Assembly (NCBI GenBank): GCA_964448105.1
Contig: CAYUVK010000079.1
Span: 1-23,356, forward strand
Direction of reading: 5' to 3'
Origin: CAVQBP01 sp964448105
GTDB lineage: Bacteria > Bacteroidota > Ignavibacteria > Ignavibacteriales > Ignavibacteriaceae
Length of the DNA stretch: 23,356 nt
This document shows, piece by piece, positions 8,662-16,621 of the stretch. The notes beneath the pieces were generated by a model. It worked only from the letters and a program-made list of their open reading frames with translations, did not search any database and was not told the origin of the DNA. Within the stretch, counting starts at the first letter, position 1, and every line of letters starts with the position of its first letter. Both the position numbers and the translations under genes were made by a program.

Positions 8662-9512
8662 TTCAATTCTCCATAAATAACACGTTCAATATCTAAGTAA
8701 TCTTTTTTAATAGTAATGTTTTTGAAATTGTTATCCTGTAAAATTTGTTTCACCTGTTTATACTGATCCTTCCCGACTTCAAAAAACAATTTAGCTTTAT
8801 CTTTCAAAATATTTTTTGCAATTGATGCAATAATTCGAAAAAATGAAAAACCGTCTCCTTCATCTGTTAGAGCAATTCTTGGTTCGTACACTTTCAATTC
8901 AGGCTGCAATTCAGGAAATTCAACTACAGATACATAAGGCGGGTTGGATACAACAACATCGTATTTTTTCGCTGAAAGATTATTGCCATTCATTATGTTA
9001 TTATTTATGAAATCAATTCTATCTTCGACTGAATTTAACCTTGCATTTTCTTTAGCAATTTCCAGTGCTTCAAGACTATTATCAATAGCATCAACTTTTG
9101 AATTTAATAAATTTTTTGCAAGGGCAACGGCAATATTTCCGCTCCCTGTGCCTATATCTAAAATATCAATGTTCTCTTCACTATTAAAAGAATTAATTAT
9201 TGTCTCTACTAATATTTCCGTTTCCGGTCTCGGGATTAGAACAGATTTGTTTACTTTAAATTCCAATCCATAAAATTCAACCGAGCCTATTATATACTGT
9301 AAAGGTTCAAATTTCCCTCTTCTCTTTATGAATTCCCTGTAAATTCTTATTTCGTCTTTTCTGAGCGGTTGATCAAATTTCAGATAAAGATCCAGTCTTT
9401 TACAATTAAGGATATTTGCTAATAGTAATTCGGCATTTATCCTGGGAGATTCTATTCCCTTGTTTTGGAGATATTCTGTGGAAAGTTTTATTGATTCGAG
9501 TACAGTTAACAT
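8658..9512 (-). CDS. prmC: Peptide chain release factor N5-glutamine methyltransferase
   Basis: A 284-residue protein with the normal PrmC layout. A helical N-terminal domain (1-75) recognises the release factor. It is followed by a class I SAM-dependent methyltransferase: 'IPRPETE' (93-99), the SAM-binding 'DILDIGTGSGNIAVALA' (116-132), the acidic 'AIDNS' strand end, and the catalytic 'NPPY' (190-193) that holds the glutamine side chain. It methylates the Gln of the GGQ motif in RF1/RF2 and so supports translation termination. The ATG at 9512 gives the expected N-terminus, though no clear ribosome binding site precedes it. It overlaps dtd by four bases. prfA, its frequent partner, is not in this window. 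Family assignment is secure. Confidence 0.95.
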   Translation of the reverse strand: MLTVLESIKLSTEYLQNKGIESPRINAELLLANILNCKRLDLYLKFDQPLRKDEIRIYREFIKRRGKFEPLQYIIGSVEFYGLEFKVNKSVLIPRPETEILVETIINSFNSEENIDILDIGTGSGNIAVALAKNLLNSKVDAIDNSLEALEIAKENARLNSVEDRIDFINNNIMNGNNLSAKKYDVVVSNPPYVSVVEFPELQPELKVYEPRIALTDEGDGFSFFRIIASIAKNILKDKAKLFFEVGKDQYKQVKQILQDNNFKNITIKKDYLDIERVIYGELN

Positions 9513-9574
9513 GAGTAAATATTTTTTGTTATAAAATAAAAATAAATTTATTGAAGGAAAGATGAAAATAGTTT

Positions 9575-9609
9575 CAAATTAAAACTAAAAATTCAAAAGT
9601 AAAAAGGAT
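9575..9609. repeat. Five phased degenerate 7-base units (AAAGTAA-like)
   Basis: The gap between the PEGA-domain gene and prmC contains five consecutive heptamers on the plus strand: CAAATTA, AAACTAA, AAATTCA, AAAGTAA and AAAGGAT. The phase is unbroken. The same consensus and the same CAAATNA opening unit recur, inverted, at 14554-14588. Confidence 0.6.
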
Positions 9610-9623
9610 GAATATATAGGGAT

Positions 9624-10376
9624 TCAATCGGTTAAAAAATAGTAAATAAGTATTCCGAAGTTTATTTGGAGTGCCCCCATAGTAATTCCGCTGATCAGAT
9701 CAAACTTTCTTGTTTGATCTAAATAAGTCTGCTCGACTGTAGCCTGGTAAGATTCATACCGGTTATCGGCCTTTAATTTAAAGTAAGCTGTTGCCCCGCC
9801 GAGAACAACTATGCCCCCTACTAAAATCTTAAAAATATCTTTTTCGTAAAAACTTTTCCCGTTGTTCTCCCCTATATACTTTAAATCTACCGTTTTATTA
9901 TTTAGCTGTTTATTTAAAGTAATATCTCTATCATGATAGTCTTTTTTAGAAAGTGAAATCCTGCTAAATTTGTCCGGAATAAATAACGGCGTATTTCCGA
10001 TTAAAGAGTCTTTACTATAAACAGAAACATCTTCTGGGTTTGTTTCTAAATAAATTGCTGAGTTAAAATGATAGAACAAATTAATTTCATTACAATTTGA
10101 AACTGTAATTGTATCTTTAAAATATTTAGCATCCCATAAATCAACCGGTTCATGGAGTGTAAGAATGTACCTGCCTTCACTTAATTCTGTTTCAACATTT
10201 CCAAATCCTAATAAATTATTATCTAACTTAATTATTGAATTCTTCTCATCGGTTTTCACTATCAACCTTGCTTTACAATCTTGCGAAAAAATTTTTACAT
10301 AAAACATCACTATAAAAGAAAGAACTAATACTAGTTTGTAATTAAAATTTGTATGCACAAATATTTCCATTTTCAT
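9624..10376 (-). CDS. PEGA-domain membrane protein of unknown function
   Basis: A 250-residue protein. A hydrophobic segment (about 14-31) acts as signal or anchor. Two PEGA-like beta domains follow: residues 36-90 ('LIVKTDEKNSIIKLDNN...SEGRYILTL') and 106-148 ('IYLETNPEDVSVYSKDSLIGNTPLFIP', then 'ISLSKKDY'). Two more membrane segments lie near the C-terminus (about 181-200 and 226-247), separated by a charged stretch. PEGA domains are extracytoplasmic and often belong to envelope-associated proteins, with no catalytic role known. The start overlaps the end of the upstream PQQ-lipoprotein gene by 35 bases. A second ATG two codons on and a GTG at 10358 would shorten the overlap but not remove it. 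The context, after an Omp85-like and a BamB-like gene, suggests an envelope task. I do not recognise a specific function. Confidence 0.78.
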   Translation of the reverse strand: MKMEIFVHTNFNYKLVLVLSFIVMFYVKIFSQDCKARLIVKTDEKNSIIKLDNNLLGFGNVETELSEGRYILTLHEPVDLWDAKYFKDTITVSNCNEINLFYHFNSAIYLETNPEDVSVYSKDSLIGNTPLFIPDKFSRISLSKKDYHDRDITLNKQLNNKTVDLKYIGENNGKSFYEKDIFKILVGGIVVLGGATAYFKLKADNRYESYQATVEQTYLDQTRKFDLISGITMGALQINFGILIYYFLTD

Positions 10377-11472
10377 AACCTATGAATAAAGTGCTGTCGG
10401 CAATAACCGGTGAAAGCTTTACTCTGCCGTCAAGGTTATAGGTTTTAAATATCTTTCCTGTTTGAAAATTAATTAAGTAAAATTTCTTATTAAAATCTGG
10501 AAGTATAATTGAATTATTGGCAATCAAAGGAGTTGAATTCAGTAATCCTTCAGTTTTTATTTTCCAGATCGGTGTTCCGTCTGATTTTTTTATTGCATAA
10601 AGATCACCGTTTAGGTTCCCCACAATTATTGTATCGCCTTTCACGGCAGGTACCATTGTTATCCTTGCATGAGAATTAAATTCCCATTTTATATTACCCG
10701 ATTTAATGTCGACCGCATATAATTTTCCATTATCATTGCCGATAAATGCGACACCTTCCCGGATAGTTGCACCTGCATAAAATGGTTCGCCTATTTTCTT
10801 TCTATAAATTAATTTACCATCAATAAAATTTACCGCCAATATTTCCCCTTTGTCGTTTCCTAAAAAAATTATTCCATTATCAACAGCGGGAGAACTATGA
10901 ATAAATGATTTTGAATCGAACTTCCACTTTTCTTCACCGTAAAAAGTATATTTGAAAAGTTTACCGTCATCGGTATTAAATATTATTGAGCTGTCTGCTT
11001 TAATTATTTCAGTTAACACCTTTCCTTTTATCTCAATATCATAAGTTTCTTTACCCAAAATAAAATTATATGATATTAAATTGGAAGTATTATTATTTTC
11101 AGATGCAACCGCAAAAATTATATTCTTTTTTTCTATTACCGGTGCCGAGAATATAGCTCCTTTATATCTTAATTTTCCTACTGATTTACCGTTATTATTA
11201 TTAAAACAGAAAACCCTTCCGGATAAATCGCTCGCAAAAATGTAATCACCATAAGCAGTAACCGATGTATATGAAAAACCGCCGTTTACATCATTTTCCC
11301 ATTTCTTTATTAAGGTATCGCCGATACTTTGCGAGGTATAAAAATTTCTTTGCGGAGTTTTCCCGAACATAGAATATGTTTCATTAACAGCTTCAGGTTT
11401 TATTTTTATAATTGAAGGAGAACACCCATATAAAAATGACAGAGATATTAATGCAGAAAGAAGATATTTCAT
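10342..11472 (-). CDS. PQQ-repeat beta-propeller lipoprotein (BamB-like)
   Basis: From the ATG at 11472 the protein has 376 residues and begins with a lipoprotein signal, 'MKYLLSALISLSFLYGC', with the lipidated Cys at 17. The rest is a chain of PQQ-type blades: 'GRVFCFNNNNGKSVGKL', 'GEILAVNFIDGKLIYRK', 'GKLYAVDIKSGNIKWEF', 'GDLYAIKKSDGTPIWKI'. This is the fold of BamB, the propeller lipoprotein of the outer-membrane protein assembly machine, but the same fold serves other jobs. I prefer this start over an in-frame GTG four codons upstream, because the ATG begins at the canonical lipoprotein signal and forms a TAATG junction with the stop of the Omp85-like gene. Sitting directly behind an Omp85-like barrel gene strengthens, without proving, a BamB-type role. 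Confidence 0.88.
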   Translation of the reverse strand: MKYLLSALISLSFLYGCSPSIIKIKPEAVNETYSMFGKTPQRNFYTSQSIGDTLIKKWENDVNGGFSYTSVTAYGDYIFASDLSGRVFCFNNNNGKSVGKLRYKGAIFSAPVIEKKNIIFAVASENNNTSNLISYNFILGKETYDIEIKGKVLTEIIKADSSIIFNTDDGKLFKYTFYGEEKWKFDSKSFIHSSPAVDNGIIFLGNDKGEILAVNFIDGKLIYRKKIGEPFYAGATIREGVAFIGNDNGKLYAVDIKSGNIKWEFNSHARITMVPAVKGDTIIVGNLNGDLYAIKKSDGTPIWKIKTEGLLNSTPLIANNSIILPDFNKKFYLINFQTGKIFKTYNLDGRVKLSPVIADSTLFIGYENGNICAYKF

Positions 11473-14297
11473 TAAAAATCCCACCCAAAAAAGAATTGAT
11501 AGAATAGTCTAGGCTGTAAGTGTGAAAAATTATCTTCGATTTTTTTACCGATATCATATCTTAAAACAATTACTCCAAAAAGATTAAAACGCAAACCGGC
11601 ACCAATACTGCCAAGAGTTGAAGTGTAGTGTGTATCCCATGCATTACCGGCATCAAAAAAAGTTGCTCCTCTTATTCCAAAAAAGCTTAAACCGAAGAAC
11701 GGGAATTTAACCCTGAGCTCATCTATTAATGGAAATCTTAATTCAAGCGAAGAGATCCACATCTTCTCGCCTCTAATAGAAAACCTTGGCCAGCCGCGGA
11801 GATCCCAGCTTCCACCCATAAAATAACGCCTGGCTTCTTTACCATCATTATAAAATACCGCTGCTCTGAGGGCCAAAGCAGTAGTATATCCCAAACGAAA
11901 ATATTGACGGTAATCCGCTATGACAGAATAATAATCTACATTACTGAATTTGACATCTCCGGTATAACCAAGAAGGAGTCTCGCTCTAATGCCGTCTAAA
12001 GGACCTGTAGGTCCCCATAAAGAATTATCAAAAACATATGAAATGGTATTGCTTACAAGAAGAGCTTTCCTTTCAATTATTCCCGGGAGATCCTGTTTGT
12101 CTGAATTTGCAATTGTTACAGAACTTACAATGCGTTGAAATTTAGAAAGCGGAAAATTTAGTAAGAAGAATCCGCCAAAACTTCTTTCATAAAAATATTC
12201 ATCCGATTCGGTTATATCATACCGTCTCCCGCTAAAATTAAATATACCGTAACCATAATTTGTTCTTTTACTTAAATCATATTTTTGAATGGAAATATTA
12301 AAGCTTTTTAAAATATCACTCTGAACTTCAGCAGTATTAAATATGTAAAACAAGTAATTATCATCACCGAATAGATCGCTTAAAACAAATACTGCCCCGC
12401 CTCTAGTTCCATAAATAGGATCATAAGCTGTTGAAACCTGTCCCGCAGCATAATCAAGTGTATATTGTCTTTCATATTTTAATTTTTCTTTTTCCGAAGG
12501 GGAGACATATTTTTTTGCAGTCCATGTTCCAGCAGTGGAATCCATATTCATTGTAATTACATTATTTGACAAAGAATCATCCATAGAATTTATGTTTATG
12601 CTGTAAAGATTAAAAAGAAATTTTTCAAAGCCTGAAAAAGTAATTGTAGAATCATTAATAAAATCCGGGTCAAAAGCACTGGTTATAAATCTTGTAACCT
12701 TATTAATCTTATTTCCAAAACTATTATTTTCAATACCAATTTTATAAATATTTCTTACGCCATCATAATCAGATGTAAAAAGCAAATATTTTTTATCAGG
12801 TGAGATACGGGAAGAGTAACAATTTGCATTTACGTACGTTACATATTTAATTTGATGATTATCCAGGTAATATGAAAATAGATTATATTTTTTTTGATAT
12901 TTTCCTGCAGTTCTATCCGAAGAAAAAATTACCTGGTTGTCTGTTAAGCCGAAAGAAGGGTTCTGATCATTATAATAATCATTTGTTAATCTTGATAGTG
13001 AATCTGAGGGAACATCATACAAATAAATGTCGCTAAATCCCTTTGAATCGACTGCCTGAAATACGATTTTATTCCCGTCATGTGAAAACTTTGGTGAGGA
13101 TAATGATATTAAATTTTCTCTTTTGAGATCTTTTACGATTTTTTCTTCTTTAACAGAATAAAAGTGAATTGCATCTGTAGCGCCTGATTTTGTTACAAAA
13201 GCAATTGTTCCGTTTTTGGAAATATCTATAGAAGACTGAAACAAATGAAATGATTCAAGTTCTTTCGATTTTTCCCCTCTAATTATTAATTCCGGCGTTT
13301 CTGTTTCTTCATCTTCTTTATTTTTATTTATTTCGATCCTGTAAAGAGACGAATAACCATCCCTGTTGGCAACAAAATAAATATAATCTTTTCCATCAGC
13401 ATCTTTATAATGAACCGGCGAAAAATTATATCCAAAGTCAGTTAATTGCCTCGTTGCATTCCCGATGGGCGAGTTATTTGCCATGAGAGGGTAATATTTT
13501 TTCTTAAGATAAAACTCCCACTCCGAATCAATTTCCTTAATAGGTTTACTGAGCGTATATTCAATTACTTTATCGAACTTTGAATACATCCAGAAATTTT
13601 CTAAAAGAAGCGGGACAATTTCTTTACCATATTTTTGTTCAATAAAATCAAGGAAGTTTTGTCCTTCCTTGTACATCAAAAAAGTACCGTATATCTGGTA
13701 AATATTTTGCAGGTTATAAAAGTAACCGCTAATTATAGCATCCCTCATAACCATTTCTGCCTGCGCATCGGGCTTAGTTGATAAATATTCTGCTAAGCCT
13801 TCGGTAAACCATAATGGCGGGGAACGATCAGTTGATATTCTATGTTCATGCAATTCCCTATACAATTTGCTTGACATAAACACATGAACAAGCTCATGCC
13901 TTACAACATGCCGGAAATCTTCAAGGGAGCCGTTGTACGGGATAACCACCCGCCCCTTAACAAACTCAAAAAAGCCACCTACGCCTTCAGGGATGAAACC
14001 GGGAATTGTATTTGTCTGCTGGAATTGAAGATGGGTATTATAAAATATTAATGGTATCCTCCTTGTTACCATTTCATTCAATTTGATTTTCAATTCACTG
14101 AACATTTCTTCAGCAAATTCGGCACCTATTTCAGCGATCTCTTTATTATCCCCGTAATAATAGATATCAAAATGTTCGGTCTTTATAATCTTCCAATCAA
14201 ATTTATTGTATTGTACTTTATTCCTGCCGAAAAAATATAACTGCCCGAAGGTAAATTGATTTAAGCAGAATAAGATTAGAAAAAGATACTTAATCAA
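11472..14297 (-). CDS. Secreted HExxH peptidase-like / TolB-type propeller / Omp85-like barrel fusion
   Basis: This 941-residue protein has a signal peptide (1-19). The first domain (about 25-270) is peptidase-MA-like: 'VVRHELVHVF' has the zinc motif HELVH (His134, Glu135, His138), and 'PPLWFTEGLAEYL' offers the third ligand at Glu166. The middle (about 285-570) holds TolB/PD40-type propeller repeats: 'SPKFSHDGNKIVFQA', 'NPSFGLTDNQVIFSSDR', 'SSRISPDKKYLLFTSDYDG'. The C-terminal third (from about 625) is beta-barrel-like, with the Omp85 features 'FMGGSWDLRGW', 'FFDAGNAWD' and a terminal Phe. It should sit in the outer membrane with the propeller and protease in the periplasm. The start is TTG at 14297, with AGG seven bases upstream and the signal peptide directly after. 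It is followed without a gap by the BamB-like gene. Whether it cuts peptides or inserts proteins is unknown. Confidence 0.85.
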   Translation of the reverse strand: MIKYLFLILFCLNQFTFGQLYFFGRNKVQYNKFDWKIIKTEHFDIYYYGDNKEIAEIGAEFAEEMFSELKIKLNEMVTRRIPLIFYNTHLQFQQTNTIPGFIPEGVGGFFEFVKGRVVIPYNGSLEDFRHVVRHELVHVFMSSKLYRELHEHRISTDRSPPLWFTEGLAEYLSTKPDAQAEMVMRDAIISGYFYNLQNIYQIYGTFLMYKEGQNFLDFIEQKYGKEIVPLLLENFWMYSKFDKVIEYTLSKPIKEIDSEWEFYLKKKYYPLMANNSPIGNATRQLTDFGYNFSPVHYKDADGKDYIYFVANRDGYSSLYRIEINKNKEDEETETPELIIRGEKSKELESFHLFQSSIDISKNGTIAFVTKSGATDAIHFYSVKEEKIVKDLKRENLISLSSPKFSHDGNKIVFQAVDSKGFSDIYLYDVPSDSLSRLTNDYYNDQNPSFGLTDNQVIFSSDRTAGKYQKKYNLFSYYLDNHQIKYVTYVNANCYSSRISPDKKYLLFTSDYDGVRNIYKIGIENNSFGNKINKVTRFITSAFDPDFINDSTITFSGFEKFLFNLYSININSMDDSLSNNVITMNMDSTAGTWTAKKYVSPSEKEKLKYERQYTLDYAAGQVSTAYDPIYGTRGGAVFVLSDLFGDDNYLFYIFNTAEVQSDILKSFNISIQKYDLSKRTNYGYGIFNFSGRRYDITESDEYFYERSFGGFFLLNFPLSKFQRIVSSVTIANSDKQDLPGIIERKALLVSNTISYVFDNSLWGPTGPLDGIRARLLLGYTGDVKFSNVDYYSVIADYRQYFRLGYTTALALRAAVFYNDGKEARRYFMGGSWDLRGWPRFSIRGEKMWISSLELRFPLIDELRVKFPFFGLSFFGIRGATFFDAGNAWDTHYTSTLGSIGAGLRFNLFGVIVLRYDIGKKIEDNFSHLQPRLFYQFFFGWDF

Positions 14298-14382
14298 AAA
14301 TTAACCTGAATTTTTAACTGGGAATTTATAAAAAAGTAATCTCTCTGCAATATATAAATATCCCTCTTATTTAGGAAGAAAT

Positions 14383-14410
14383 GAGTATTGAGAATTGAAT
14401 ATTGTGTATT
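14383..14410. repeat. Four phased degenerate 7-base units (GAGTATT-like)
   Basis: Consecutive heptamers GAGTATT, GAGAATT, GAATATT and GTGTATT, each ending in ATT and most starting with GA, directly abut the GC-richer repeat core. They differ in consensus from the AAAGTAA-type array at the other side of the same gap. Confidence 0.6.
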
Positions 14411-14415
14411 CACCA

Positions 14416-14479
14416 CTGTCATTGAATGGTCCATCACAGTCCTGTGGGTCGTTACTCGGCTGTCATGGTCCAAACCATG
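14416..14479. repeat. GC-richer core with imperfect direct repeat and two palindromes
   Basis: CTGTCATTGAATGGTCCA (14416-14433) recurs as CTGTCATGGTCCA (14460-14472), the same sequence less five bases. CACAG-TC-CTGTG (14435-14446) is a perfect inverted repeat, and CATGGT-CCAA-ACCATG (14464-14479) is a 6-base stem with a 4-base loop. The base composition is visibly less AT-rich than the flanks, which suggests a dispersed intergenic element and not random spacer. Confidence 0.55.
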
Positions 14480-14553
14480 AGAAGGTATCAACTCTATTTT
14501 AATTTCACTAAATGATAATTGCACCAGACATTTTAAGATTAGCTTGTAAGGTT

Positions 14554-14588
14554 GAATTTTTAACTTTTGACTTTTTACTTTTGATTTG
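14554..14588. repeat. Five phased degenerate 7-base units (AAAGTAA-like, inverted)
   Basis: Read on the minus strand the units are CAAATCA, AAAGTAA, AAAGTCA, AAAGTTA and AAAATTC. The array ends three bases before the enzyme I stop codon. It matches the array at 9575-9609 in unit length, consensus and first unit, but lies in the opposite orientation. Confidence 0.65.
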
Positions 14589-14591
14589 ATA

Positions 14592-16358
14592 TTAAATAAT
14601 ATTCCTGGTCCTGGTAATTTTATTTTCTTCGAAGAACTTTTCTATTCTTTCTGCTACCTGGTATTCATAATGGCAGGAAAGACAATCGTCCGCCATTTTT
14701 TTTGCATTTTCGTATGAGATGTTACGGATGATCCTTTTTGCATATAAGATCGTTGTAGGTGCAATACTCAATGACTCAAGACCCAATCCGATTAATAAAG
14801 GAATTGCCAGTGTATCGGCAGCCATTTCCCCGCATAGACTTACTTCGATCCCTTCTTTTTTCCCTTCATTTATAATGAAACTAAGGGTTTTTACCACTGC
14901 GGGATTAAATTCCTGGTAAAGATCCGCAACAAGATCGTTTCCCCTATCTACTGCCATTAAATATTGTATTAAATCATTTGTACCGATACTTAAAAAATCT
15001 ACTTCCCGGGCAAATTCATTGGCCATAACTGCCGCCGAAGGAACTTCCACCATTATTCCTACTTTTAAATTCTTATCGAAATTTATTTTTTCATGTCTTA
15101 ATTCTTTTTTGCATTCTTCAATCAGATCTTTTGTTTTTCTTATTTCTCCGATTGTAGAGACCATCGGGAGCATAAATTTTATATTTTTATTATAACTTGC
15201 TCTTAATACAGCCCTGACTTGTGTTTTTAAAAGTACCGGATTCTCAAGCAAAAACCTTATGCCTCTTAAACCCAAAAATGGATTTGGTTCATCATAATCA
15301 AAAAGCTTGAACTTATCACCTCCGATATCAAAAGCCCGGATTATAAAAGATTCCGGGTATATTCTTGACGATAAATTTGTATAAATCCTTACCTGCTCTT
15401 CTTCATTCGGAATTTCACCAAGCTCGTCAATAATTTGTTCAGTCCTGTATAATCCTATTCCTTTTGCACCGGAACTAACTACAAGATCAATTTCTCCGGT
15501 AACATCGACATTAGCCATCAAATTAATTTCCCTGCCGTCTTTTGTCATTGCAGGTTTATCAACAAACTCTTCAAGACCTTTTTGCAGCTCTACAAGCCTC
15601 TCATGCTTAGTCTTGAAAAACTCGATTTGCTCTTTATTGGGATTTATAATAACATAGCCGTGAAATCCGTCTACAATAAGGGTGTCGCCATCCTTAATTT
15701 TTTGTGTACTGTTATGAGTACCGACTACAGCTGGTATATTTAGAGAGCGGGAGATAATTGCCGCATGTGAAGTTAAGCCGCCATGATCAGTTATAAATGC
15801 CTGTGCATGACTCTTTGTAAATAAAATCGTATCGGCAGGTGTTAAAGAATCACTAACAACAACTGCATCGTGAGGGATTTTAGATTCCCATCTTTTCTTT
15901 TGAAGGTTACGGATTATCCTGTTTTTAATATCCTCAATATCATGGGCTCTTTCCTTTAAATAAGTCTCTTCGGAAGCTATCATTATCTTTTGGTACTTCG
16001 AGATTTCATCATCGACAATTGATTCAGGCTGCATCCTTTCATTTCCAATTCTTTCTTTAATCTTATCAATTAATACAGGATCATCAAGAATCATTACCTG
16101 GGCTTCAAATATGGCAATCCTCGTATCATTCATTTTTTCTTTCGCGAGATCTAAAATCTTTGAAAGCTCTTTTTTCGATTTAGCCAGGGACTCATCGAAA
16201 TTTTTTATAGCTTCTTCTGTATCTGTTACTCTGCTATGATTTATTTCCAGTTTATCCTTAATATATAAATATGCATTTGCAACAACTATCCCCGGTGCAG
16301 CAGCCACTCCGGAGATTTTATTTTCAGCTTCATTAAAAACTTTATGAAAACTTTTCAT
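14592..16358 (-). CDS. ptsI: Phosphoenolpyruvate-protein phosphotransferase (PTS enzyme I)
   Basis: This 588-residue protein matches enzyme I along its length. The N-terminal HPr-binding and swivelling domains carry the phospho-acceptor His198 in 'GGLTSHAAIISRSLNIPAVVG'. The C-terminal PEP-binding barrel has 'GLYRTE' (303-307), 'RAFDIGGDK' (341-349), 'GLRGIRFLL', 'SIGTNDLIQYLMAVDR' (457-472) and catalytic Cys509 in 'SLCGEMAAD'. It transfers phosphate from PEP to HPr in the cytoplasm. It is the plain EI length, with no GAF domain as in PtsP. Its ATG overlaps the HPr stop (ATGA), with AGAGGA about 12 bases upstream. A 'CLSCH' near the C-terminus (559-563) looks like a haem c motif but lies in a cytoplasmic protein and is taken as chance. 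No sugar-specific EII gene is in the window. Confidence 0.96.
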   Translation of the reverse strand: MKSFHKVFNEAENKISGVAAAPGIVVANAYLYIKDKLEINHSRVTDTEEAIKNFDESLAKSKKELSKILDLAKEKMNDTRIAIFEAQVMILDDPVLIDKIKERIGNERMQPESIVDDEISKYQKIMIASEETYLKERAHDIEDIKNRIIRNLQKKRWESKIPHDAVVVSDSLTPADTILFTKSHAQAFITDHGGLTSHAAIISRSLNIPAVVGTHNSTQKIKDGDTLIVDGFHGYVIINPNKEQIEFFKTKHERLVELQKGLEEFVDKPAMTKDGREINLMANVDVTGEIDLVVSSGAKGIGLYRTEQIIDELGEIPNEEEQVRIYTNLSSRIYPESFIIRAFDIGGDKFKLFDYDEPNPFLGLRGIRFLLENPVLLKTQVRAVLRASYNKNIKFMLPMVSTIGEIRKTKDLIEECKKELRHEKINFDKNLKVGIMVEVPSAAVMANEFAREVDFLSIGTNDLIQYLMAVDRGNDLVADLYQEFNPAVVKTLSFIINEGKKEGIEVSLCGEMAADTLAIPLLIGLGLESLSIAPTTILYAKRIIRNISYENAKKMADDCLSCHYEYQVAERIEKFFEENKITRTRNII

Positions 16359-16621
16359 AGTTCGTCAAATCCTCTATTAAAATAATCTATTATTTCTTTG
16401 GCAGCTTCATTTTCATCTTCACCTTCAAAAGTTAAAATTACTTTTGAACCCATTTCAGCGGCAAGCGTCATAACTCCAATAATACTTTTTCCGTTAATAT
16501 GTAAATCATCTTTCGTAATATAGAAATCGCATTTATATTTTGCAGCCATTTTAACAATAGTTGCAGCAGGTCTTGTATGCATTCCGGCTTTATTTTTTAT
16601 AGTTACTGTTTCTTCGATCAT
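16355..16621 (-). CDS. ptsH: PTS phosphocarrier protein HPr
   Basis: Starting at the ATG at 16621 gives an 88-residue protein, the standard HPr length, in which the active-site histidine falls exactly at His15 ('KAGMHTRPAA') and the regulatory serine exactly at Ser46 ('NGKSIIGVMTLAA'). An in-frame GTG 12 codons upstream would add residues that do not fit the family, so I reject it. HPr takes phosphate from enzyme I at His15 and passes it to EII proteins or regulators. The intact Ser46 region is what HPr kinase/phosphorylase recognises in organisms that have it, so control by ATP-dependent phosphorylation is likely. The start shares a TAATG junction with the prenyl synthase stop, and its own stop overlaps ptsI. 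Confidence 0.95.
   Translation of the reverse strand: MIEETVTIKNKAGMHTRPAATIVKMAAKYKCDFYITKDDLHINGKSIIGVMTLAAEMGSKVILTFEGEDENEAAKEIIDYFNRGFDEL

Larger units (their letters stand above)
14298..14591. other. Gene-free composite repeat region between enzyme I and Omp85-fusion genes
   Basis: No credible gene. The stretch is built of a 7-base array at 14383-14410, a locally GC-richer core at 14411-14480 with a direct repeat and two small palindromes, and another 7-base array at 14554-14588. The only longer reading frame (minus strand, 14524 to 14294) is made of repeat-derived residues and is not counted as a gene. The 5' leader of the Omp85-fusion gene must lie here; no clear promoter was recognised. 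Confidence 0.6.

Noticed and set aside
8944..9273. Plus-strand open frame inside prmC, and similar antisense frames in other genes
   Set aside because: These are antisense shadows of strongly conserved proteins; their translations show no domain or signal peptide and they lack ribosome binding sites.
11473..11484. GTG start extending the BamB-like lipoprotein by four residues
   Set aside because: The ATG at 11472 begins a textbook lipoprotein signal and abuts the upstream stop. The extension adds nothing recognisable.
14294..14524. 76-residue minus-strand open frame directly before the Omp85-fusion gene
   Set aside because: Its translation is made of the 7-base array and repeat core, with no recognisable domain. 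The Omp85-fusion gene starts at a well-supported TTG at its end.
14667..14681. CxxCH (CLSCH) haem-c-like motif near the end of enzyme I
   Set aside because: Enzyme I is cytoplasmic without a signal peptide, and the five residues fall in its ordinary C-terminal helix region. One motif is expected by chance.
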